Shown here: piece after piece, positions 34,782 through 42,421 of the stretch
Layout of the letters: each line of letters opens with the position of its first letter
How positions within the stretch are numbered: the first letter of the stretch is position 1
Assembly: GCA_910584365.1 (NCBI GenBank)
Contig: CAJUAF010000001.1
Span: 1-64,000, forward strand
DNA: 64,000 nt
Direction: 5' to 3'
From: an uncultured Muribaculaceae bacterium
Lineage (GTDB): Bacteria > Bacteroidota > Bacteroidia > Bacteroidales > Muribaculaceae
Made by a program: the position numbers and the translations under genes
Notes under the pieces: generated by a model
What the model saw: only the letters and a program-made list of their open reading frames with translations
Databases searched by the model: none
What the model was told of the DNA's origin: nothing

Positions 34782-35855
34782 ATGAAACTGAAATTCCTCC
34801 CTCTGGCAGCCGCCACGCTGCTCACGGCCTGCACAGCCGCCGCTGCCGGTGACGACTACAAGGTGACCGTCACCCTTCCCCAGTCGGCCAACGGCGCCAC
34901 CGCCTTTATAGTCGATTATGACAACGGCGCCAAACTCGACTCCGTAATGGTCGAGAACGGCAAAGCCCTTTTCTCGGGAAAAATCGACAAGCCCGTGCTT
35001 GCCCGCATCGTCGTCGACGGCAACCGCGTCGGCAACTTCATCCTCGAAAGCGGCGATATCTCTTTCGGACGCAATACCCCGGTAAAAGGGGGCGCCCTGA
35101 ACGCCTCGCTCGACAAGGCTATGGCCGGAGTCGAGACTTTCCAGAAAAAAGCCCAGGCCCTTCCCCAGGATTCAACCTATCAGGCCGGCATGGAACAGCT
35201 CTCCGGGGAGTACGACGCCTATATGGATTCCGTAATCCGCGCCAACGCCGACAATCCCGTAGGTTACCTTTTCTTCCTCCAGCAGGCCTATGAACTCGAC
35301 CTGCCCGCACTCCGGGAAACTCTTGAGAAATACCCCTCGATGAAAGGCTATTCGCGCACGGCCAAACTCCTGGCCGCCCTCGAGCAGAAGGAGAAGACCC
35401 AGCCGGGCAATAAGTTCCTGGACTTCACGATCAAGAACGACACCGTAAGCCAGAGCCTTTCCGACTATGTAGGCAAAGGACGCTACACGCTGGTTGATTT
35501 CTGGGCAAGCTGGTGCGGTCCCTGCATCCGCGAGACCAAAGTGCTGAAAAAAATCCGCGAGGAATTCGAGGGCAAGAATCTCGACATCCTCGGTGTGGCC
35601 GTCTGGGACGAACCGGACGCTACCGTCAAGGCTATCGAACGCCATCAGCTCCCCTGGCCCCAGATTATCAACGCCCAGTCTGTGCCCACCGATCTGTACG
35701 GCATCTCGGGCATACCCTGTATAATCCTTTTCGGCCCCGACGGCACGATCATCTCGCGCGACCTGCAGGGGGACGCCCTCGTGGAATCTGTCCGCAACGC
35801 CCTCAATCCGGCTCCCGCGCAGACTCCCGCCCCGGCTGCAACCCCGGCACAGTAA
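34782..35855 (+). CDS. TlpA/ResA-like thiol-disulfide lipoprotein with DUF4369-like domain
   Basis: A 357-residue envelope protein. The lipobox LLTAC places Cys at about residue 17. A beta-rich DUF4369-like domain covers about residues 25-120, followed by a helical linker. The thioredoxin-like AhpC/TSA domain (about residues 215-345) contains the redox motif FWASWCGPCIRE and the cis-proline segment ISGIPCIILFGPDG. It ends in a short Pro/Ala tail. Such proteins reduce disulfides in the periplasm, for example during cytochrome maturation. This is a common lipoprotein type in Bacteroidales. Confidence 0.92.
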   Translation: MKLKFLPLAAATLLTACTAAAAGDDYKVTVTLPQSANGATAFIVDYDNGAKLDSVMVENGKALFSGKIDKPVLARIVVDGNRVGNFILESGDISFGRNTPVKGGALNASLDKAMAGVETFQKKAQALPQDSTYQAGMEQLSGEYDAYMDSVIRANADNPVGYLFFLQQAYELDLPALRETLEKYPSMKGYSRTAKLLAALEQKEKTQPGNKFLDFTIKNDTVSQSLSDYVGKGRYTLVDFWASWCGPCIRETKVLKKIREEFEGKNLDILGVAVWDEPDATVKAIERHQLPWPQIINAQSVPTDLYGISGIPCIILFGPDGTIISRDLQGDALVESVRNALNPAPAQTPAPAATPAQ

Positions 35856-35948
35856 TTCCCCTTGCCGGCGACTGCGCCGCGCTCACAGGAGGACAGGACA
35901 GGACAAGAGAACCCGCCATAACGTTCTCCGCTGTCTCCAGACGAAAAT

Positions 35949-35993
35949 CAAGGCGATGTACCGGTTTCAAACTTCGGGTACATCGCCTTGTTT
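35949..35993 (+). terminator. Terminator after the TlpA-like gene (possibly bidirectional)
   Basis: A perfect 14-bp stem, CAAGGCGATGTACC (35949-35962) with GGTACATCGCCTTG (35977-35990), followed by TTT. The minus strand ends in GATTTTCG, so it may also stop the convergent VanZ-like transcript. Confidence 0.85.
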
Positions 35994-36033
35994 CTCGCCC
36001 GGATGGCGAGGGTGGTGTCAGGACAGCTATATT

Positions 36034-36456
36034 TCACTGCCGTACGGCCAGACATCTGACAATCCGGGGGGAAACCAGTGCCGACAGGAACGCCCCGGCC
36101 GCATCAGCCAGGAAATCGGCGCCGTCGCAGCTTCGCCCGGCCCCCATGGCTCCCTGGAGCAGCTCAATCCCCCCTCCCGCCAGCACCGCCAGCAGGAAAA
36201 ACAACGCTATGAAGTATCTTTCCTTCCGGGAATCCGGGGAGAGCCGGTGCCGCATCAGCCACACTTCCCGGTCGAATACCATCGCGAACACAAGTCCCCC
36301 GAACATCAGTCCGTGGACAACCTTGTCTGCCCCTTCGAACACTGGGATATCCGCCTCCGGCAGCGGCTGCGGTGCCAGCGTCAGCCACAGTATCGCCCCA
36401 GCTACCACCGCCGTCAGCACTCCCGGCCATATTCTCTTCATACTTTGCTCTATCAT
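36034..36456 (-). CDS. VanZ-like family membrane protein
   Basis: A 140-residue membrane protein. Four hydrophobic segments are seen, with the motif ADKVVHGLMFGGLVFAM after the first, and the late segment GGGIELLQGAMGAGRSCDGADFLADAAGA, typical of the VanZ family. VanZ gives low-level teicoplanin resistance in enterococci, but most homologues have no proven function. The start at 36456 (MIEQSMKRIW) is preferred. An upstream ATG at 36498 sits in a strong hairpin, and MKRIW at 36441 is also possible. Confidence 0.78.
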   Translation of the reverse strand: MIEQSMKRIWPGVLTAVVAGAILWLTLAPQPLPEADIPVFEGADKVVHGLMFGGLVFAMVFDREVWLMRHRLSPDSRKERYFIALFFLLAVLAGGGIELLQGAMGAGRSCDGADFLADAAGAFLSALVSPRIVRCLAVRQ

Positions 36457-36489
36457 TTCCTTGCTTCTTTTCTGCGTTTCCTGTATAAT

Positions 36490-36538
36490 CCCCGGCATCC
36501 TGCCGGGGACCGTCTTACTCTAACAAGTTGCAAAATTA
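36490..36538 (-). promoter_or_regulatory. Promoter and leader hairpin of the VanZ-like gene
   Basis: On the minus strand TAATTTTG (36538-36531) fits the -7 box. Downstream lies a perfect 8-bp GC-rich stem CCCCGGCA/TGCCGGGG (36490-36508) with a 3-nt loop, in the 5' leader. Confidence 0.6.
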
Positions 36539-36889
36539 CGACAATTCCGCATAACTCACACCATATTCACAAACTTACCGGCAGTATCACAGCCCAGCGG
36601 CCAATTTACCCGTTCCCCCTTCCGACAGATCAGATTCTCACAACTGAGAGAAAGACTCTGTAAGAAAAGTCAGCATCCGGTAACGACGGCGCCCCAACAC
36701 AACCCGACGGAAAACCTGCACGAAAAACTATGTCTTAAAACATAGAAATTTTCCGGGCGATTTTTTTGTGGTTTTCAAGGGAAAAGCGGTATATTTGCGA
36801 AATCCAACACCAAATATTCACCGCGAAGTTTCGACATGGTCATTTTTAACCGGAGGGGGACCGCGTCGGCTTCCTAAATCCCTACTGCC
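36539..36889 (+). promoter_or_regulatory. Intergenic region with ald promoter
   Basis: No gene is seen in the first 200 nt. A small palindrome CTATGT-CTTAAA-ACATAG lies at 36728-36745. TTTG at 36765-36768 and TATATTTG at 36790-36797, 21 nt apart, form a good promoter with a leader of about 90 nt before the ATG at 36890. Confidence 0.75.
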
Positions 36890-37996
36890 ATGATTATCGG
36901 AGTACCTAAAGAAATCAAGAACAACGAAAACCGAGTAGCCGTCACCCCGGCAGGCGCCAGAGAACTTATCCGGCACGGCCACAAGGTCTACGTTCAGCAC
37001 ACCGCCGGAGAAGGCTCCGGCTTCTCCGACGAAATGTATGTCAAGGCCGGCGCCGAGATTCTTCCCGCCATAGAAGACGTCTACGCCATAGCCGAGATGA
37101 TTGTCAAGGTAAAGGAACCCATCAGACCGGAATATCCCCTCATACGCCGCGACCAGGTCGTCTTCACTTATTTCCATTTCGCATCCGACCGGGAACTCAC
37201 CGAAGCCATGCTCCGCTCCGGAGCCGTCTGCATAGCCTACGAGACAGTAGAGCTTCCCGACCGCCAGCTCCCCCTTCTTATCCCGATGAGCGAAGTGGCC
37301 GGCCGGATGTCAATTCAGGAAGGAGCCCGCTTCCTTGAGAAACCCCAGGGGGGACGGGGAATCCTGCTGGGAGGCGTGCCGGGAGTCAAACCCGCCAAAG
37401 TGCTGATTCTCGGTGGCGGAGTGGTAGGGCGCAACGCCGCCCTCATGGCCGCCGGCCTGGGCGCCGACGTCACCATCGCCGACATTTCCCTGCCGACCCT
37501 TCGACATCTGGCCGAAATCATGCCCGGCAACGTAAAGACGCTGTTTTCCTCGCGCCACAACATCGAGTCCGAGCTGCCCGACACCGACCTTGTCATCGGC
37601 TCCGTGCTGATTCCCGGCGCCAAAGCCCCCAGGCTGATTACCCGCGATATGCTGGCCCTGATGAAACCGGGCGCCCTGCTTGTCGACGTGGCCATCGACC
37701 AGGGAGGCTGCTTCGAGACCTCGACCCCGACGACCCACTCCAATCCGACCTATAACATCGACGGCGTGGTCCACTACGCGGTAGCCAACATCCCCGGCGC
37801 CGTGCCCTATACCTCCACCCTGGCCTTGACCAACGCCACACTGCCATACGCCCTGCGCCTGGCCGACAAGGGATGGCGCCAGGCCTGCCGCGAAGACGCC
37901 GCCCTGGCCCTGGGCGTCAACATCGTGGAAGGAAAGGTAGTATTCCCCGCCGTAGCCCAGGCCTGGGATCTGCCATACCATAAACTGGAACTCTGA
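36890..37996 (+). CDS. ald: Alanine dehydrogenase
   Basis: A 368-residue NAD-dependent enzyme that interconverts alanine and pyruvate plus ammonia. The N-terminus MIIGVPKEIKNNENRVAVTP is the AlaDH/PNT family signature. The Rossmann motif ILGGGVVGRNAALMAAGLGA lies near residue 170. The late motif HYAVANIPGAVPYTST is typical of alanine dehydrogenase and argues against transhydrogenase. It may balance ammonia and pyruvate. The gene has its own promoter and ends in a terminator before ilvE. Confidence 0.95.
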   Translation: MIIGVPKEIKNNENRVAVTPAGARELIRHGHKVYVQHTAGEGSGFSDEMYVKAGAEILPAIEDVYAIAEMIVKVKEPIRPEYPLIRRDQVVFTYFHFASDRELTEAMLRSGAVCIAYETVELPDRQLPLLIPMSEVAGRMSIQEGARFLEKPQGGRGILLGGVPGVKPAKVLILGGGVVGRNAALMAAGLGADVTIADISLPTLRHLAEIMPGNVKTLFSSRHNIESELPDTDLVIGSVLIPGAKAPRLITRDMLALMKPGALLVDVAIDQGGCFETSTPTTHSNPTYNIDGVVHYAVANIPGAVPYTSTLALTNATLPYALRLADKGWRQACREDAALALGVNIVEGKVVFPAVAQAWDLPYHKLEL

Positions 37997-38014
37997 CGAC
38001 CTAAGAATCAATAC

Positions 38015-38052
38015 CCTGACGGGGGGTTTTCGTGCCTCCTGTCAGGCGTTTT
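38015..38052 (+). terminator. Intrinsic terminator after ald
   Basis: CCTGAC (38015-38020) pairs with GTCAGG (38041-38046). An inner GGGGG/CCTCC part extends the stem, and CGTTTTC follows. Confidence 0.75.
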
Positions 38053-38106
38053 CATTGTTTTTAGGAAATTTTTCACGAAAAATACCGCTGTTAAAAAATA
38101 AATCGC

Positions 38107-38114
38107 TATATTTG
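38107..38114 (+). promoter_or_regulatory. -7 box of ilvE
   Basis: TATATTTG is an exact match, 21 nt before the ATG at 38136, the same spacing as for der and era. Confidence 0.65.
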
Positions 38115-38135
38115 CGAAAATTTCATACACTAAAA

Positions 38136-39164
38136 ATGAAGCAATCCGAACTTGACTGGTCAACCCTCGGCTTCGGCTACGTTCCGACCGACTACAACGT
38201 CCGTTGCTGGTACCGCGACGGAAAGTGGGGCGAGATAGAGGTGTCCTCCTCCGAGACCATTGATATCCATATAGCCGCCACGGCCCTTCATTACGGGCAG
38301 GAAATTTTCGAAGGCCTCAAGGCCTTCCGCGGCAAAGACGGAAAAATCAGGGTATTCCGCCCCGAGGAAAACGCGCGCCGCATCCGCGAATCAGCCCGCG
38401 GAATCAAGATGGCCGAACTTCCCGAGGAAATCTTCCTGGAAATGACCCGCAAGGTCATCGCCCTCAACGAGCGCTTCGTGCCCCCCTACGGCTCGGGAGC
38501 CTCCCTCTATATCCGTCCGCTTGAAATCGGTATGTCGGCCCAGGTCGGTGTCAAACCCGCCCGCGAATACTGCTTCATAATGTTCGTAACCCCCGTGGGC
38601 CCCTACTTCAAGGAGGGCTTCAAGCCGACGAACATCTGCATCATGCGCGAATATGACCGCGTGGCGCCGCGCGGCACCGGTCGCTGGAAGGTCGGCGGGA
38701 ATTACGCCGCCTCCATGGGTGCCGGCGAGCGGGCCCACGAACTTGGATATTCCGCCGTCCTCTACCTCGACCCCAAAGAGAAGAAATACCTCGACGAGTG
38801 CGGCCCGGCCAACTTCTACGCCATCAAGGACGGGAAATACATCACCCCCGCCTCCGACTCCATCCTCCCCTCCATCACCAACGAATCCCTGATGCAGCTT
38901 GCCCGCGACTTCGGCATGGAAGTGGAACGCCGCCACATCACCGTCGACGAAATCCCCTCCTTCGAGGAAGCCGCCGCCTGCGGCACCGCCGCCGTCACCT
39001 CCCCCGTCGGTGAAATCCACGACCTTGACAACGGCACTAAATACGTCATCGCCAAAGACGGCCAGCCCGGCCCCGTAACCCGCCGGTTCTACGACACCCT
39101 CAACGCCATCCGCCTCGGTGAAGCCGAGGACGTTCACGGCTGGAACATGGTTCTCGACCTGTAA
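38136..39164 (+). CDS. ilvE: Branched-chain amino acid aminotransferase
   Basis: A 342-residue PLP enzyme (fold type IV, BCAT group) that moves amino groups between glutamate and leucine, isoleucine or valine. HYGQEIFEGLKAFRG is the N-terminal substrate loop. The PLP lysine lies in WKVGGNYAAS near residue 192, followed by YLDPKEKKYLDECGPANFY with the conserved Glu. The C-terminal CGTAAVTSPVGEI motif binds PLP phosphate. The ATG at 38136 is set by the promoter just upstream. The gene is followed 20 bp later by an HD hydrolase gene. Confidence 0.95.
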   Translation: MKQSELDWSTLGFGYVPTDYNVRCWYRDGKWGEIEVSSSETIDIHIAATALHYGQEIFEGLKAFRGKDGKIRVFRPEENARRIRESARGIKMAELPEEIFLEMTRKVIALNERFVPPYGSGASLYIRPLEIGMSAQVGVKPAREYCFIMFVTPVGPYFKEGFKPTNICIMREYDRVAPRGTGRWKVGGNYAASMGAGERAHELGYSAVLYLDPKEKKYLDECGPANFYAIKDGKYITPASDSILPSITNESLMQLARDFGMEVERRHITVDEIPSFEEAAACGTAAVTSPVGEIHDLDNGTKYVIAKDGQPGPVTRRFYDTLNAIRLGEAEDVHGWNMVLDL

Positions 39165-39183
39165 TTCCCCCTTTTTGCCCCCG

Positions 39184-39732
39184 ATGTACGATTGTCAGAC
39201 GATTATCGACAGATACTATCCCGGAGAGACCCCTCTCCGGGATATCTATATGCGCCATTGCCGGCAGGTGGCCGACAAAGCTCTCGCCATAGCCCGCGAC
39301 CTCAGGCTCGACGTCGACCCCGACGAAATCGAAGCGGCCGCCATGCTCCACGATATCGGCATCTTCCTGACCGATGCCCCCGGAATCCACTGCCACGGCA
39401 CGGAACCCTACCTGCGCCACGGTCTACTGGGCGCCGACCTGCTGCGCCGCGAAGGCGCCCCGGAATACTGCGCCCGGGTAGCTGAACGGCATACCGGAGC
39501 CGGACTTACCCGGGAGGACATCATCGCCGATGACCTCCCCCTCCCCCTGGACCGCACATTCATGCCCGCTACCCTCCTGGAGCGGCTCATCTGCTATGCC
39601 GACAAATTCTATTCCAAATCCGGCGACATGAAAGAAAAGCCCCTGGGGCGCGTTCTTGTCTCCATGTCGAAATTCGGCCCCGATTCCCTGGCCCGTTTCC
39701 GCTCTCTCCACAACGAATTTACCCCCGCCTGA
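39184..39732 (+). CDS. HD domain-containing hydrolase
   Basis: A 182-residue protein with an HD phosphohydrolase domain. The metal-binding motifs are HCRQVADKALAIA (first His), AAMLHDIGIFLTDA (HD pair) and AERHTGAG (distal His). A closing Asp appears in ICYADKFYSKS. Proteins of this size hydrolyse phosphate esters of nucleotides or small molecules; the substrate is unknown. Translation starts at ATG 39184, since upstream in-frame codons overlap ilvE. Probably it shares the ilvE transcript. Confidence 0.87.
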   Translation: MYDCQTIIDRYYPGETPLRDIYMRHCRQVADKALAIARDLRLDVDPDEIEAAAMLHDIGIFLTDAPGIHCHGTEPYLRHGLLGADLLRREGAPEYCARVAERHTGAGLTREDIIADDLPLPLDRTFMPATLLERLICYADKFYSKSGDMKEKPLGRVLVSMSKFGPDSLARFRSLHNEFTPA

Positions 39733-39806
39733 CCACAACTATCCGGAGAATCCTCCTGCTCTCTTCTGTTAAATTTTATTAATTCAGCAAAATTTACAAT
39801 GCGGAA

Positions 39807-39838
39807 TTGCTAAAAAAAGATTTTTTTTGGTAATTTTG
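39807..39838 (+). promoter_or_regulatory. Promoter of the T9SS-cargo gene cluster
   Basis: TTG at 39807-39809 and TAATTTTG at 39831-39838 are separated by 21 nt. A 118-nt leader with no gene precedes the ATG at 39957. Confidence 0.72.
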
Positions 39839-39956
39839 CGTTGGAAAAACATCGCATACCCATTTCCGTATGCAGTGCAATCGTCGGGCCACACACCCGT
39901 ACCAACTCCAAAACACAGTCCACTGATTCTTCATCAACTCAGATATACATCCTAAA

Positions 39957-40664
39957 ATGCGAAAAACGATTCTAATTCTCCACCTATTACTGACAGGATG
40001 GCTTTTGCCTCTTGTTTGTATAGCTTCCGAGCCATCACCGGGTGATGACTTACCCCCTGTCGTACCATACATTGATGAATCCTCAGTGGTGTTTGATTAT
40101 GTATTTGACCATGAAACTAAAAAATTAATGGGTCAAATGACTTTTAAAGCAGTTGTACCCCTTGGGACAGTGAGGATTTTATCAAAAAGAACAGCTCCAT
40201 TCGATTATTCAACAAAAACATTTGGAGAAATTCGATATTCCTCATATAAAATTTTCTATCCGGATCCGGAAAGTACTGAATGTGAAATAACTCTTGACCG
40301 TCTTACGTGGGGAGTACATATTACGTTCAGTTGCCAGGATCAAGTTCAGAACAGTACGGCTGCAACAAATGTAATTTATTCCGACGATTACATTGCCCCT
40401 GATGATTTGGCTGAGATAAAACCAAGTGCTGGTTTAACTGTAAATCTTGATGAACAACTTGCCTTGATGGTTTACGATGATTCTTTAATGATTGAATATC
40501 CAGATCAGTATGATGTAAATATTTATAACATTGAAGGACAATGTTTATTCTTTAACCGTTTTCAAGGAGAAGCAGTGATACCTCTGAATTCGCAAAAAAA
40601 AGGACTTATAATTATAAAAGTGACCACATTAAATCACACTTTTATTAAGAAAATTCTGCTCTAA
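39957..40664 (+). CDS. Secreted hypothetical protein with T9SS-type C-terminus
   Basis: A 235-residue protein with a signal peptide (about residues 1-23). The middle is beta-rich with no recognised domain. The last about 70 residues resemble a type IX secretion sorting domain: YDVNIYNIEGQCLFFNRF, then KGLIIIKVTTLNHTFIKKILL. Base composition is much more AT-rich than the genome around it. The next two genes also have T9SS-like ends, so this looks like the first gene of a cluster of secreted proteins. Its function is unknown; it may partner with the larger proteins downstream. Confidence 0.75.
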   Translation: MRKTILILHLLLTGWLLPLVCIASEPSPGDDLPPVVPYIDESSVVFDYVFDHETKKLMGQMTFKAVVPLGTVRILSKRTAPFDYSTKTFGEIRYSSYKIFYPDPESTECEITLDRLTWGVHITFSCQDQVQNSTAATNVIYSDDYIAPDDLAEIKPSAGLTVNLDEQLALMVYDDSLMIEYPDQYDVNIYNIEGQCLFFNRFQGEAVIPLNSQKKGLIIIKVTTLNHTFIKKILL

Positions 40665-40702
40665 TTCCATATCTACAACAAACCACAACGCATTACAGCT
40701 CC

Positions 40703-42421
40703 ATGAAAAAGCTCTCAGAAATACTTGCCTTGTTGTTACTGTGCTGTCTCGTGCAAAATGTCCAAGCAGACTCAAAAATCAAATACATCAAAGTAACAGA
40801 ATGGGCCCATCCGGGTTATTCACAAATCCAAACAGAGGAAATTCCAACGAAATCCAATCGTGTATCCGGAACTTCCGGCAACATTATCTTGGAATTCGCT
40901 CCGAATTTCCCCGATTCAATAAAGATCCCATTTTGTGCAGCTGAAAAGGCATGGGAAACTCAGATTCATACCACTACTCCAATTATGATATCTGTGGAAA
41001 TGAGTGACCTTGATAATTCTATTGTGCAAACAATTGAAGTCGGATATTTAGAAGACAATGATATATGTATTCCTACATCGCTTATTGCACAACAAATTGG
41101 GACTCCCTTGGAACCAAATATGATCGACGCTATCATATCTCTTAATTCCAATATATCTTGGAATTGCAGTTTTACACCAATCGGGTCCGATGGCTATAAT
41201 GCCTATACTATGGCTTTAAGATCAATTGCGAATGCACTAGGATTCGGATCATCGCTTCAACAATCTATTGATAACGATGGGAATATTTCATATTATACCG
41301 GCGGGATGTATTACTCCTGCTTTGATCATCGTGTTCACAACAGCCAGGGAGTTTATTTGCATACACTTGACACTTACTTGCCTGAAATGGAGGAATTCGT
41401 AACGTCTGACGACATTTTCGCAGATGGGTCGGAACAACAGTATGCCCTCTATGCTCCTTCTGTTTTCGAGCCGGGAAGCTCCCTACTGCACCTGAAAGAT
41501 GACGGATATCTCATGTCACACTCCATTGGGGAAGGAAACAAGTTCTTTACTATCGATAACGCCACCATCGATTTGCTGAACACTATCGGCTGGGGACTTA
41601 CTACAACTCCGGCTCCTTACAAAATTATCTGCCAGGATATAGGCGGGGACGGTATCGGCTCCTCTTACTCGGCTCATACCTTTACATTGGAAGACGGCGC
41701 AGGAGACATATCGGACCAATCCTGGAGTTTCAGTCTCAGGAATAAGGACGGACAGTATGTTGAAATCAAAAATGCCACCGGAGACTCATTTGAGATTCCG
41801 GCCTTAAAATCCACAGAGAATTATTATGTCAACCTCAACGGAGACCTGGAGGGCAGAATAGAATGCACCTACAAGAAAGACAATGCGTTTCACCAGGCAA
41901 CACCCTTCGCGCTGTCTCTTGAACTTAAACCCGCGATTATCTCCATAGATGACGTGCGCCAGGTGTTTGATGATCCTTACGGTTTCAAACTGCTGTTCAA
42001 CGTAAGATATACCGGAGCCGACAAAATTTCGGTTGAAGTGGAGGAAGACTACAACCCAGCGGTCAGAGATTATACTTTCCAGGAACCCTTCCTCGCACAC
42101 GCCGTAACGGGATACATCACAGCGCTGGATTACAGTTGGGTTACTGTAATCGTCCAGAACAAATACGGAAGCGCATCGCAGACAATGGAGTTCGAGCCTG
42201 CTGACTTTTCCGCCTCTTTGGACCAGAACGCCGGCATCCTCCTTCCGGATGCCGAATTAAGGACAGTCAGCACAATAGAAGTGTTTACGGTCGACGGCAA
42301 ACCGGTTTTCATAGGCTCAGGAGCTGAGTTTGAATCCGCTTCCTTTACTCCGGGCATATATATCCAGCGTCTGCACGGCGTTGACGGCAAAATCATCACT
42401 AAAAAACTTATTATCCCATGA
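40703..42421 (+). CDS. Secreted metallopeptidase-like protein without zinc motif, T9SS sorting domain
   Basis: A 572-residue protein with a signal peptide ending near NVQADS. Residues about 30-300 follow the plan of secreted zincin-like peptidases. AAEKAWETQIHTTTPIMISV comes first, then YNAYTMALRSIANALGFGSS, where family members have HExxHxLGF. LMSHSIGEGN ... IDLLNTIGW then closes the domain. The zinc-binding His and Glu are replaced here (ALRSIANALGF), so it is probably not a protease. Ig-like or fibronectin-like stretches follow. A T9SS sorting domain ends it (TIEVFTVDGKPVFIGS ... PGIYIQRLHG ... KKLIIP). The first half is AT-rich and the second half less so. Its stop overlaps the next start by 4 bp. 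Confidence 0.72.
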   Translation: MKKLSEILALLLLCCLVQNVQADSKIKYIKVTEWAHPGYSQIQTEEIPTKSNRVSGTSGNIILEFAPNFPDSIKIPFCAAEKAWETQIHTTTPIMISVEMSDLDNSIVQTIEVGYLEDNDICIPTSLIAQQIGTPLEPNMIDAIISLNSNISWNCSFTPIGSDGYNAYTMALRSIANALGFGSSLQQSIDNDGNISYYTGGMYYSCFDHRVHNSQGVYLHTLDTYLPEMEEFVTSDDIFADGSEQQYALYAPSVFEPGSSLLHLKDDGYLMSHSIGEGNKFFTIDNATIDLLNTIGWGLTTTPAPYKIICQDIGGDGIGSSYSAHTFTLEDGAGDISDQSWSFSLRNKDGQYVEIKNATGDSFEIPALKSTENYYVNLNGDLEGRIECTYKKDNAFHQATPFALSLELKPAIISIDDVRQVFDDPYGFKLLFNVRYTGADKISVEVEEDYNPAVRDYTFQEPFLAHAVTGYITALDYSWVTVIVQNKYGSASQTMEFEPADFSASLDQNAGILLPDAELRTVSTIEVFTVDGKPVFIGSGAEFESASFTPGIYIQRLHGVDGKIITKKLIIP